In this document: piece after piece, positions 10,767 through 21,707 of the stretch
Layout of the letters: each line of letters begins with the position of its first letter
Position numbering within the stretch: the first letter of the stretch is position 1
Assembly (NCBI GenBank): GCA_900175165.2
Contig: FWWN02000583.1
Span: 51,810 to 115,809, forward strand
Reading direction: 5' to 3'
Origin: Rhizomucor pusillus
Lineage: Eukaryota; Mucoromycota; Mucoromycetes; Mucorales; Lichtheimiaceae
Length of the DNA stretch: 64,000 bases
The notes under the pieces: model-generated
The model's database searches: none
What the model saw: the letters and a program-made list of their open reading frames with translations, nothing else
Told to the model about the DNA's origin: nothing
Program-made: the position numbers and the translations under genes

Positions 10767-11538
10767 GGCGAACCAATACGAATTGCGTCCAAGAGAGCAA
10801 AGAACAGGTGTCAAAAAAATCCATCGCATCACATGAACCCCTTTTTATAGCTTTGGAAAAATGTGCATTGGAATATTACACTTTTTGTGTACCGTCTGCA
10901 GTTTATGCATATTTCTCATACACTCATTCGAATAATTATGATTGATCGATATACAAAGATTACATTCTGGAAAAAGCAAAGCTGTTTCCACTTGTAGATA
11001 CGAACGGCTCTCTCCCAAAAGTCAAAAGTTATCACAGCCCGTAGAGGTAGATAGCGCCGGATGACATCCGATGGCGTACCAAATGTCTGGTGACAACGTC
11101 GCATCGGACATTGGGCGCTGTCCATAAAAAGGAATAGATGCCGGCTTTGATACTCTTGAGGATAGACAACCAGATTTGTCACTCATATTAACGTTCTCGC
11201 ATTTAGAAATCGCTGTGGATACATTTCCAGCTATCATGGAATCTTACGTTTACGATGGTGAATAGTATAAACTTGCTACTGGATTACAGATCATACCTCT
11301 GCTCCATAGAATGATATATCATATCAAAAAAATCAAATATCCAAAAGCTCTCGTCAACGTTGGCACATTGGAAAGCAAACGTTATGTTGATCAAGTGATT
11401 AGCACTCTGCTGTGGTTGCCACGCAAAGATGTGGTTATCACATGCTGCCTGGAAACCCCATTCAGGTAGATCAAAAGTCCGCATTAAGCAGCTACTTTCA
11501 TTGGGAGATCCAAGGCATTTGCTCTTTTACTTCTCGAC
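10767..11538. other. Intergenic between divergent genes
   Basis: The region lies between the minus-strand CH-like gene and the plus-strand lipase gene. Short open frames on the minus strand (near 10916-11237 and 11284-11484) contain coding-looking runs such as MDSAQCPMRRCHQTFG, but I could not join them or recognise a family. It probably contains the promoters of both neighbours. Confidence 0.35.
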
Positions 11539-14480
11539 ATGTCAAGTACGTCACCAAGCAGCCTGTTCCCTTCAAGTAAAGGGCAAGGACTGGCACCTGG
11601 GAAGCTTCGAGTAAGCGATCGCGCATGTTCTTTGACTAGTAGCAGCGCAGCTCACGGTACCTGTCAAACAGATTCAAGTCCAAAGTTGCTTCTTAAATGT
11701 CCCCATTAAAAAGCCCTACGTCATTCTCACCATGGGAGGTATGTAAACCGTGCTCATGTATGCAGTGGAAACATGGGGAATATATTTTTCTTACCGAAAA
11801 TCCTTTGGAAAATAGATCAAATATTCCAAACATCAGTGTCAGAGTATCCCCAAGGCAAATGGCATGAAACCTTTGAATTTCGTGTCAGTTTCCACTCGCA
11901 GATTTTCGGCACTCTGCAAATTGACCTATACGACGCATACATGCTGCTACCAGATAAGCACGTCGGACGAGCAGAGATTCGACTGAAAACCTTGGAACAG
12001 ATGCCCGAGACATTTACAACATACTTTGAGATATGGGAGAAGAAGCTATCAACAGGTGCTAGCTCTAGTATCGGCCGAGCAAAGACAATGGCAACAAATG
12101 TCGGTGCTATCCAGGTTAAGATATCGTATGCCTATCACGGACCGCAGGATCAGGCTCCCGGGTCGGACAATGTACATCATCGTAATCGTAGCACCAGCGT
12201 ATCTTCCACACACAACACAACCACTGGCAACACCGTATCGGACGATCAGCTGGCAGAGGAGTTTAGGAGACATTTGAAATATCAGCGAGAACTGTCATCT
12301 GTGACATTCCGAAAATACATCGAAGGTGAAGGAGAGGAGAAGCCGCCTCTTGATGACGGGTTAGACTATCCGGACGAAAGCGAATCATCTGGTCCAGAGG
12401 AGGAGCACAGGAAAAGCCTGCAGCCTCGGCCGATTTCACTCAGCAAACAAAGATCATTATCAATGACTACTACTAGCAAAGGAGGAGGAGGAGCAAGAGG
12501 CAGCAATGCAGTAAATGGCAACACGGCAGACAAGGATGATTCGATATTATCATTTGACAAGATGTCCAGCACACTTTCCTCTTGGTTTGGTCTTCCTTCC
12601 TGTTCAATGTCGACACCTACGACGAAAAAATACGAAGCTCACGAGCCTGATCCCATACCCTCGAAATCAGACGCCGTTAAAGTCTTTACCGACGATGATG
12701 AATCATTAAAGACTTTTCCCATATTGGACACCATCGGTTCGTGGACTGTAAACAAGGAAACAAATCAAGTGTTGCGTACTATCTTGAAAATGTTGGCAGC
12801 ATTTGTAAGTGTCCGAATGCTAATAATGATTGGATTTTGCGGCCGCAACTAAAATGCGCCATCTAGGGTCAAGGATTTGAATTGTCGAACTTGCAGATCC
12901 TGACCGGGTTCACGATGTTAGAAAAATTCTATAATGATCTTCCACGTGATCGGACGTGGGATATTGTCGAAGATCTGTCAGAAATCGAGCTTGCAGCACA
13001 TTTCTGGAAATTCTCGGTTGCTTCATATGGATGGAAAGGTCTCAACTTTATCGGTAAAGGCAATGGCTATATATCGGATGCCATGCGACAGCACTCGGAT
13101 GCCTTGTCGATCATTGAGTACCTGTCAATACCCAAGGAAGATCTGCTAGCATACGAGTTCCGGTCTGCGCAGGCATTTCGACCGAGTTACTTTATTGCAC
13201 GAGATCGATCCACCAACTCTATTGTTCTATGCATCCGTGGAACTATGGTTAGTACCTTGTTTTTAACCAAAAATTTGGTACAGTCCCGGTTGATGACCTA
13301 TGTGACTAGAGTGCTTTTGATACAATGACCGATTTGGTGTGTGAATACGAGCAATGGCGAGGCGGCCTTGTACATAGAGGAATGAAGGCAAGTCAAGACT
13401 TAATTATCCAGAAATAACGATTTTTCAGCAACTGACAAGGATTTTCACAGTCTGCAGCTACTTGGTTTTTCCGACACGTAGCTCCCAAACTTGTGGCGTA
13501 TGTGAATGAGCACTCGACAACAGCTCTGTACATTGTCGGACACAGTTTAGGTGCAGCTACAGCAGCGATACTGACGATCATGCTCCTGGATTTTATGGAT
13601 GAGATCAAGAAAGATAAAAAGGAAGAATTTACGCTGCGGTGCTTTGGATATGCACCTGCGTGTGGTCTGAGCCTGGATCTATCTGAAAAATACAAGGTTA
13701 GCATCTTTTTTATATTGTTGGTTGGTTGACCTTTGGGAAGTCTAATGTGAGCTTACTGTTAGGATTACATACAATCAATTGTATTTGCCGACGATGTTGT
13801 CAGCAAGTTAAGCTATGGTTCCATGATGGATGTCAAAGAACTTGTTATTGCAAGCGCAGAAGCGGCGCAAAGCTTTGGTATCGGACAGCTACTGTGGACA
13901 GGCAAGCCTGAAGGTAAACAGTGGAAAGCTGCATTCGAACGAATTGCCGAATGCCGCAGGCGGTGCCTTGAATCATTAGAAAACCCTCGGGTAAGCTGCT
14001 ACAGTTGAAAAGTTTTAAGAACGAATTTTGCATTGACGTGAATATGCCTCAGCTTTACGTAGCAGGAAAAGTTTACCAGTTCTGGCTGGTACGTAGACAT
14101 TAGCTTCTCGCTTTTTTTATGAGACATTGTTTATCTAATTAGTACTGCAACGTTGCTAGGATCCTGCACCCAACAATGATACCCGGATTGTTATTGAACG
14201 CACAGACGCTCGACGCGTATCGAGCGAGGTCATTGTGCGTAGATCCATCGTCCTTGACCACCTGCCTACAAACTTTGATGTCACCTTCCGACGAGCACGA
14301 GAAGCATTGATGCTGCAGGTCTCCCAAGGGGATGGTAAAGCTGCTCCTTCCGGTGTCCTTGACGATCAAAGCAAAGGTGACAAGCGCGGTGCCAGAAGTT
14401 CACTTGAAGAAAAGGCATTGAAGGGCACAACCCATCGATCCGGCGGTGAAGGCAATTATATTTCAAATGATTCTCGCTAG
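11539..14480 (+). CDS. C2-domain lipase, sn1-specific diacylglycerol lipase type
   Basis: Nine exons (about 11539-11610, 11672-11738, 11816-12804, 12867-13247, 13310-13387, 13451-13696, 13763-13990, 14053-14088, 14160-14480) sum to 805 codons plus stop. The first 150 residues form a C2 domain (APGKLRIQVQ, KKPYVILTMGDQIFQTSV, WHETFEFRV, LQIDLYDAY). A Ser/Thr-rich linker follows, then a class-3 lipase domain: CIRGTMSAFDTMTDLVCEY, VHRGM, the serine elbow VGHSLGAATAAIL, FADDVVSKLS with the likely catalytic Asp, and DHLPTNFD with the likely catalytic His. Diacylglycerol lipases cleave DAG to monoacylglycerol and fatty acid at membranes; the C2 domain suggests calcium or phospholipid targeting. There are no obvious N-terminal membrane helices, unlike animal DAGLs. 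Intron 5 has a GC donor (13388). The upstream start is fixed by ATG at 11539, immediately before the C2 strand. Confidence 0.85.
13388..13450 (+). other. GC-AG intron in the lipase gene
   Basis: The exon ends RGMK (AAG) and the next bases are GCAAGTCAAG. The acceptor is TTTTCACAG, followed by SAATWFFRHV. Only removal from the GC keeps the lipase frame: reading through meets a stop at once, and the nearest GT donor leaves the wrong phase. AAG|GCAAGT is the classic consensus for GC donors. Confidence 0.75.
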
Positions 14481-14705
14481 ACGGACGCTGTACATAGAAT
14501 TTACTGTGATACAAATATACATTAAATGTAGTGCTAATAACCACATCAACCATTTTATTAGCCATAGAAGCCATTGTATCAATACAGTATTTCCAAAATC
14601 AAAGACACTTCTGTTGAGAATGAATCGCCTGGTCTACGGATACTCGTTTGGGAGTTCCTATATCTGGTAGTCTGCACTGAACTAGAACATAGTGATACTG
14701 ATCCC

Positions 14706-14912
14706 TTACGGAATAGAGACCGCGCTGATAAACCGTGAAAACGTCTCCCAAACCTTAGTAGCTCGAGATATTCTATAAACAAATGTAGCTGCAGCCGAAA
14801 TTGGGTCATGCTTTTCGGGCTGCGAAACTTCTACTTCGGAAAACCAACTATCCTTACCCACAGATGTTCGACGAAAATTTGGCATATGCCGACAGCAAAC
14901 CACTCTCCCCAT
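14706..14912 (-). CDS. Small unrecognised protein, 68 residues
   Basis: The open frame starts at an ATG (MGRVVCCRHMPNFRRTS) and ends in FSRFISAVSIP. It has no family features I know. MGxxxC at the N-terminus and mixed charge give no functional clue. It follows another minus-strand gene candidate by about 330 bases and could be a gene, a leftover exon or chance. Confidence 0.25.
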   Translation of the reverse strand: MGRVVCCRHMPNFRRTSVGKDSWFSEVEVSQPEKHDPISAAATFVYRISRATKVWETFSRFISAVSIP

Positions 14913-15237
14913 CGCCTATCGGTGCCACTAGGGATGTATATTAGAGTATTCACTGCACTATTTTTAAAAGGCTAGAATAGCCCACCGATGAAAAAGTGTA
15001 AAGCGGATGTCCCCATTATTTGTTGGATATAATAAAAATGATGAAACAAAGTATATATATGCATACACATGGAATTTTTGACAGGCCAGCTACGGACGCG
15101 AAGGGAAAATGTTTGGATATTCTGGGACAAGTCGTAGGTGCATTCTTTCTGTTAGACGTATTGACTTTGAATCGACAGGTCCAGCTCAGAAGGCAACCTT
15201 TCAAACATGTACTTTTTCATGTTTGTTCGACTGTCAA

Positions 15238-15786
15238 TTACTTGTTTACCGCTTGTAGGGTTTCCTCGAGACGTTCCTATGCAATTAGAACGTGTAAAAT
15301 AAAGTCCCTCATGGAGTTGCATTGAAAATACCTTGAGGATCCAAAAGAACCTCATGTAAGGAAGTAAAGTTTGTGGGTCGTCGGCGAAGCTACATGGTAT
15401 CTGTGTTTTGTCGTCTCTTTGAAGCAACAGACACCACCTTGCTTTGATGGCAGACACTCCATAGTCGAACTTGCTTTTCTGGACATAACAGATCAACATA
15501 TGAATCGGCAGTGGTTATAAATAGACTTACTCGACACGTGTAGAAAATAAAGCTTGACTTCTGAAAACAGCTGGAAGTCGGCATACTTATGACGGTCGGC
15601 AAAGCGCTTTACCATCGCAATCGAGCCATACAATCTTTCCGGAAAGTAACGTCGCCCCGCCAATGAGAACAGATTTCGCATTCTCCCAAGTGTAAGACTC
15701 GGATTTCCCAAAAAATAGATTTGGTGTTGATGCCGAATTAGATGTCGCATCTCGCGAGTGTCGTACAAAGCGTGGCACCCTCCCAA
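15238..15786 (-). CDS. Unrecognised small gene, possibly broken
   Basis: Coding-looking segments on the minus strand: HALYDTREMRHLIRHQHQ, LGNPSLTLGRMRNLFSLAG, YFPERLYGSIAMVKRFAD, FQLFSEVKLYFLHV (about 15536-15780), then KSKFDYGVSAIKARWCLLLQ to FFWILK (15332-15478). A clean GT-AG intron (15277-15331) joins ERLEETLQAVNK and a TAA at 15238-15240. The first junction is a problem: the obvious GTAAGT donor near 15530 leaves the frame off by one relative to the acceptor at 15479, so either a weaker donor is used or a frameshift is present. The protein would be about 140 residues, basic and helical. I do not recognise it. Confidence 0.4.
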
Positions 15787-15998
15787 GAGTAACCTCCCTT
15801 CTTCCTACCACTTCGCACGTTTGAAATTACACTGCAATATCAGCATCCAATTTTTCTACGAAGATGTGCAAGGCAATGCTGTCGATTAGTACGGCAGAGC
15901 TGAGCCCATGGACTACGTCGTCGACGAAAAGCAGTATGCTCTTGAAACGCCAAGTTCATACACGCAGTATTTGCGTAATCTTCCTTGAAAGAGCAACC

Positions 15999-16790
15999 AT
16001 GGGGTCACATGCCATGCAGACCGAAGTTGCAAAGAAGGATGTGGACGTTCGCATGAGAGACGCATCGGTCAAGCGAGCGTACACGCTCTATACGGACCAG
16101 GATAAGGTCAGGTTGTTCAAACTGTTGTTGAGAAATGTCTGAGTGCCTCAGCTGCCGCAGAACAGTTGGATGTCCACGTACGTACGGCTCAAAGATGGGC
16201 CAAGCAGTATGAGGAGGATCCTGATAGCATCTTCGAGAAGCGTAAGAATATTGGTCGTCCGCGTATCCTCGGTGAGGAACAAAAGAGGGTCATTCTGGAG
16301 TATGTTGAGGAGATCCTTCAGCGGTCTTGGAAGAGTTGATGGAACGATTGCTTCAAAGGTTTGAAGGATTCAAAGTCTCTAAGAGCACCGTTTATGACTT
16401 CGTGAGGACGTAGTGCAACTTGTCGCTTAAGAAGGCCCAGTTCCAGCCTATGGATAGGAATAGCGAGGAGAAGATACAAGAGCGCCTTGGTTGGGTTCGC
16501 AAGTGGGAGAGGACGGACATGGATTTCAGGATCAACTGCGTCTTCTTGGATGAGCCTGCCTTCCACATCAACATGAAGCGCAGTATGGCTTGGTCGAAGA
16601 AAGGCTCGCCTGGGGTAGTCATTGTGCCCAAAACACGAGCGCAGACGACTACCATTTCGGTCGCGATCTCTGCTTCCTATCTGGTGAAGTGCAGCCTGAG
16701 AATGCCACAGCCGCCAGCCAAGAAGAGTAAGCGAGGAGCTTATGAACAAGGGACAGTAACAGGTCATTACCTAAACTTCCTGATGCTCCA
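15999..16790 (+). pseudogene. Tc1/mariner-type DDE transposase relic, copy 1
   Basis: The translated pieces follow the order of a Tc1/mariner-superfamily transposase. First comes a helix-turn-helix region (VEKCLSAS, AEQLDVHVRTAQRWAKQYEE), then a GRPR linker motif (NIGRPRILGEEQKR) and a second HTH (FKVSKSTVYDFV). The first catalytic strand is CVFLDEPAFHINMKRSM, followed by SWSKKG-like AWSKKGSPG. The frame is broken by a shift near 16120, another near 16315 and a TAG at about 16411-16413. The reading fades after GTVTGHYLNFL near 16780, before the second and third catalytic acidic residues. It is therefore a truncated dead copy. Terminal inverted repeats were not found by eye. Confidence 0.75.
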
Positions 16791-16985
16791 AGAGAAAGCT
16801 CGTGTGCTTTCAGCTCCTCCAGTTGATAGATTGACGAGCTTCCCAATGAGTCCTTGTTGCTGGCATCGATTTGCAGCACATCCATTGGTCTCTGGGGCAT
16901 TATGGAGCGACCATTCCACTTGGCCAGGTTGTTCAACACCATGTTAATTCTTGTCGACATTCCCCTGGGAGCTTGATTGACCGAA
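16780..16985 (-). mobile_element. DIRS-like retroelement RNase H relic
   Basis: On the minus strand, pieces in shifting frames read ECRQELTW, then LNNLAKWNGRSIMPQRP, VLQIDASN and, after a frameshift, QSINW next to ELKAHE. This matches the order of the RNase H region in DIRS/Ngaro-type tyrosine-recombinase retrotransposons (WW...L..WNGRS, ..DASN.GWG, SINWRELKA). At least two frameshifts are visible. It runs directly up against the 3' end of the plus-strand DDE relic, so the two elements form a mosaic. No terminal repeats were identified. Confidence 0.55.
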
Positions 16986-17769
16986 CTCAGTTTTGTGATA
17001 TTTCATTGTCTTGTTCTTCAAGTGGATCAGTGTCTGGGTGTATAAGTTGACGGAGATATTGCCATCGTTGCTGCTCTCAGGCGTATTGTGATGCTGTGAA
17101 CTATTCCTCCAAATTTCTCCTTCCAAAGATCAAATCCAAAACGACGGGCCCATTTTTCCCTTTTTGGTTGCTTCTGTTCCTTGGGTAAGCCGTGTGCTGT
17201 ACTTGCGTATCAAGTATGCCTTGCTCGTAAATTCTCTAATCAATCGTGATATAATATGATCGAATGAGGCATACGCATGCATACATTACAACTCTCATGT
17301 CCCTCAATGTCATCGAATACTCTATCACCGGTAGTCCATTCTCTGGCGACCGCCCAGGACTCGAGATTATCCATTGTTTAAAGACATTCCTTCAAGCTGT
17401 AAGGCAATTTTGGGAGACATTTCCTGTTAAATCTCTTAAATTCCGCGATGTCTTCTGCATTGATATCATTTCTTTCAACTATGTTGGGATCAACCACAGA
17501 CGAATGAATTGGATCAGCACACTCTTTTACTAATTCTTGAAGTTTCGTTGCCGTTTCATCTTTTCATCTTTTCATCCTACCGTGTGTCCCTTCCCTATGC
17601 AAAGATATCACGATACTATTCCATATCCTATGGAGAGCTATTATTTTTAGCTGCAGTAAGCCATTAATAAAAACTCCCCATCTACATATCACAGCCACAA
17701 CGGTAATAACGTTACACAGTGTAAATGCTGTGCACTTGATGACAGCTGGAGAGGTTGACGGTCATTAGT
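16986..17769. other. Transposon-flanking intergenic sequence
   Basis: No gene recognised. A plus-strand open frame of 89 codons at 17264-17533 lacks family features. TTTTCATC repeats occur near 17555-17575. The stretch may include more degraded mobile-element sequence upstream of the RNase H fragment. Confidence 0.35.
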
Positions 17770-18161
17770 TTACACGAGATCGTCCTCCGCGGTTTCTTGC
17801 TCCCTGCTTTCTTGCGATGAGTGATAGTACCAATTACAAGTCTGGCAATGCCAGTTGGCCACGACTACCGACAGCAAACGATGGACTGCTGCGCTTACAA
17901 ATTTGCCAAAGAAATTGGTTGCACAGCCTGTGCACTGGCACTCTGCATGTGTGCATCCTTGCCTTTTCAAGCTGTCGCGCCTGAATATCAATGTAAGACG
18001 AGAACCATTCTCCTTCTCCTTCGCTTCCCTCTCTTTCTTTATCTCTTTCTCTGCGCCTGCGCTCTCTCCTTTACTCACTGCGCGGTCTTCCTTCTCCCTT
18101 TCTTCTTTATACATTGTAATAACTCTAGTGTGTGCCTGTGCACCACGTGCGCGCGCCGTAT

Positions 18162-21100
18162 ATGCAGCCTGCTTCTCGTACGTTACCCTCATCTCGGCAA
18201 CACCATCGCAATCGGTCGCTGTCGGACAGCCAGCCAGGGGCATTGCCATTCAGGATGGGGAAAGGCGATCGTACGATCCAAACTGATCCTGGATCGACTG
18301 CGTCCCTGTTTGTTCCTTCGCGACAGGCACCGAAGCCTCCTACGACATACCTTCGACCACCACCGGAACGACCCTCAGCATCCAACTCAAGTCCACAACC
18401 ATCGCAACGCGAATATTTGACACAAGCAGCGACGACGACGACGACGACGACGACGACGTTGCCGGCTATCACTCCTCAGCGAGTGAAACGCAAACCGCTA
18501 GGTGCATCGGATTCCGGCAGTAGCACCGCCACTGTCGCATCATCGCAGCATAATTTTGTTCAAAATGATACCCCCAGTAGTAATAGCAATAGCAATAATA
18601 ATGCCAGATACCCAACGACCTTTGAGCACCGGGACGAGATCACCCGGTCTCCCGGGTCGTTTGCAAGCAACAAGATCGACGATGTTTCTATTAAAAAGGT
18701 ACAAATTTGGGAATTCACGGGGATCTGCACTTGAATTGGCTAATTACTTGGCGATTGACATACAGACACATCAACAGCACCAGCAGCACCATCACGCCAA
18801 AAGTGGTGGGGCAAAGAAAAGTATAGGAAAATTATTCAAACGACTAGGAAGTAGGGTAAATATAAATAAGGGAAATCCTTTTGACTGTAAGAGGTATCTA
18901 AATTTAAAAATGGGACAGACATTTGACGACGAGCACGCGGGATTCGACGAAAAATCAAAATCAAGCACGAGTAGTAGCACTGCAAGTTTTGACGAGCATC
19001 ATCGACCCACTTCTCCTCGCCATCCAACTCACAATGTGCCGCTGGCTCCACCCGCTCCTCCTCCGCCGCAAATCCCATTGATCGAAGTAGGAAAACGTAC
19101 CTATTTAAAGCCAGAACTAGAAATTGGCCTCCAAGAGACAGACGACTTGCTCTCCCAGATACCAATTGAACTTAGGACGCGCCCCATGTCTCCTCAGAGC
19201 TTTAACAGAAAAACGACAACAACAACAACAACAACTAGTGGGTCCTTAGAGCATAAACGGAAACAACAGGGCGAAAGATCAGCGGTGGATAACAACAGCA
19301 ACGCCGCAACCTTACGGAATATACCTACATCGAGTATATATGCAAACCCATCCTCCATGTTTGCTTCTGCTCTGCCATCGCAGCAGCAACAGCAGGAGCA
19401 GCAAGCGTTTCCCCGAAGTATTCTCAACAACAGGGAAGGATCCAGCAGAACGCGAGTTGCTCACCAGCAGCAAGCAGCAACATCCTCTTCTTCCTTTGCA
19501 GCAGCGGAAGATGCAGACAAGGACGGGCAGAATAATCTTTCAGTCAGTCGACTCGACCTGAGCGACGATGAGACAACCAACGAAACCTATCCTTGCTCGC
19601 GTTGGTCCAATGCATCCACGGGAAAATCATCAGGCACGTATTCACTCTACAGCACTTTTGGAACCGAGTCGCGTCCCGCGAGCGGCAGCAGCCTCGACCT
19701 CGTGGAAGCAGAATCGAACTTTAACAGCCAGGATTTGAAACAAAAGGTATCTGTGTACCTATCTGGAGAATCGAAAACCATCATGGCGAGACAGGAGCAG
19801 CAAGCGAACAGCAAAGGTGAAGACGGACAAGGTGATGTTCAACAACAGCAACAGCAGCAGCAGGGCGATCAACATCAAGAGTCACCCTTTGATTTATCAC
19901 AAATAGTAGCAAACAATGTACAGCGACGAATCGTTGCAAGAGTAATCAACGACGGCAATGATGATGACAATAATCCTAAAATACCGGGAGCTTTTCCTGT
20001 CGAGATGCCAGAGCGAAACGATCATGAAGTGCAAGAGGATAGCAACGACGTTGGAGGTGGAGACAGCTTCAGCAGCGGTGGGAGCAGCAGTGACGACGAC
20101 GATGATATGTTTGTCGACGCCACTGGGCTGTCACAAGAAGAGATCGAGCGTGAAAAAGCTGACAGACGGTTATCTAAAAGACTTAGCGGTGGGCATTTTG
20201 GAAGTGCAGGCGGTCTGATGCTAAGCATTGGAGCACCACCAGTGCCGTCCGTCCCAGAAGCCCATCGGCGACGAAGCAGTTCCTCTAGCGGCAAACAACG
20301 GCGCTCGACGGCCAAGTCGAGTGACGATGTGGCACAGGCCATGCTAAATTGGAAGCGACAAAGTGATGGACTTAAGCTAAAGCGAACCAGTCAACGAAGT
20401 CGATCTGATTCTACGACGGCACGTCAACTTGATAATTTAATATTCTCTGAAAGAGAAAAAGGAAAAGAACATCCGGAGCCACAGCTGCTGACAGATGCAG
20501 AGAAGGCTGAGGAGCGTGCTAAAGCACAATCCAACTTGTCAGGGACACTCACTACCGCCTCCGTACCTTTGCCGTCTTCTTCTCGTTCTTCCCCTGCAAC
20601 GTCTGCGTCTTCTCCCTCTCCTCCCCAGCAGCAGCAGCAGCTATCATCGCCAGCAACGGCATCACCGCCACGAAGCCCAGTATCGCCCGAGACCGAGACA
20701 CTGCTGGTGGAGCAACAACAATCGCTACCACCGCCTCCACGACCGCCACCGCGGCGCAAACGTTCTTTCCCGCTGGAACAGATACCAAGTGCTTCGGCTG
20801 CCAACTACGCATCCAAGGAGCTGCCTAAACCGCCAGAAATTCGTCTGGAGAACGATACACCAGAAGTCAGACCCAAATTTTCTGAGGATGCACGGATGGC
20901 AGCCAAGCGGTTGTGGGAAGAAGACGAATCATTTGTTCCCCGCGATCGAATTGCAGAGTGGTTAGGACAAAGGTAGGCTTTTATTGAAGATGATTTTATC
21001 CCACAGCAACCTAACTCGCTCACTTTTTTTCGCCGTGGCTGCTAGAAAACCTTTAAACTCGGAAACGTTGGTTTGCTACATGAGCTATTTCCAGTTTTCA

Positions 21101-21676
21101 CGCATGCGGTTAGACAATGCGTTTAGGCAAGTGGTATATATAAAAACAAAAACAGATTCCTTGTTTGACTGTATAAATATAGAAAGCTTTGCAGTAAGCT
21201 CTACTTCAAGGCAGAGGCGCAGCAAATAGATCGACTTTTGGAAGTATTTGCTCAGCGATATTGGGAATGCAATCCGAAAAGCATATTCGGCGACGTTGGT
21301 ATGTGTGTGTGCATGAGAAATATCGAAATCATGGAAAAGCTCACTGTGGCAACTGGGATTAGATATTGTCTATGCCGTTGTCTACTCCTTGCTGTTGCTT
21401 AACACCGATCTGCACGTTGCTCAGGGTAACCACGCCCGCATGAACAGACAGGCGTTTGTAAAGAATACCATGTCTACAATACGCGACCAAAAGGAACAAG
21501 GCAGCATTGGGCGCTCCAAAGTGGTTTCAAAAGCTTGGGAGATGGAAATGGAAAACTATCTCAAGGTAGACATAACAGAACGACTGTAGAGCGACTTTAG
21601 CTCACGCGGAATCATGTTGAATTAGGAGTTGTATTATTCTGTCAAGCAGTATCAAATCCTTCAACCGCTGCGGCAA

Positions 21677-21707
<31 letters not shown>

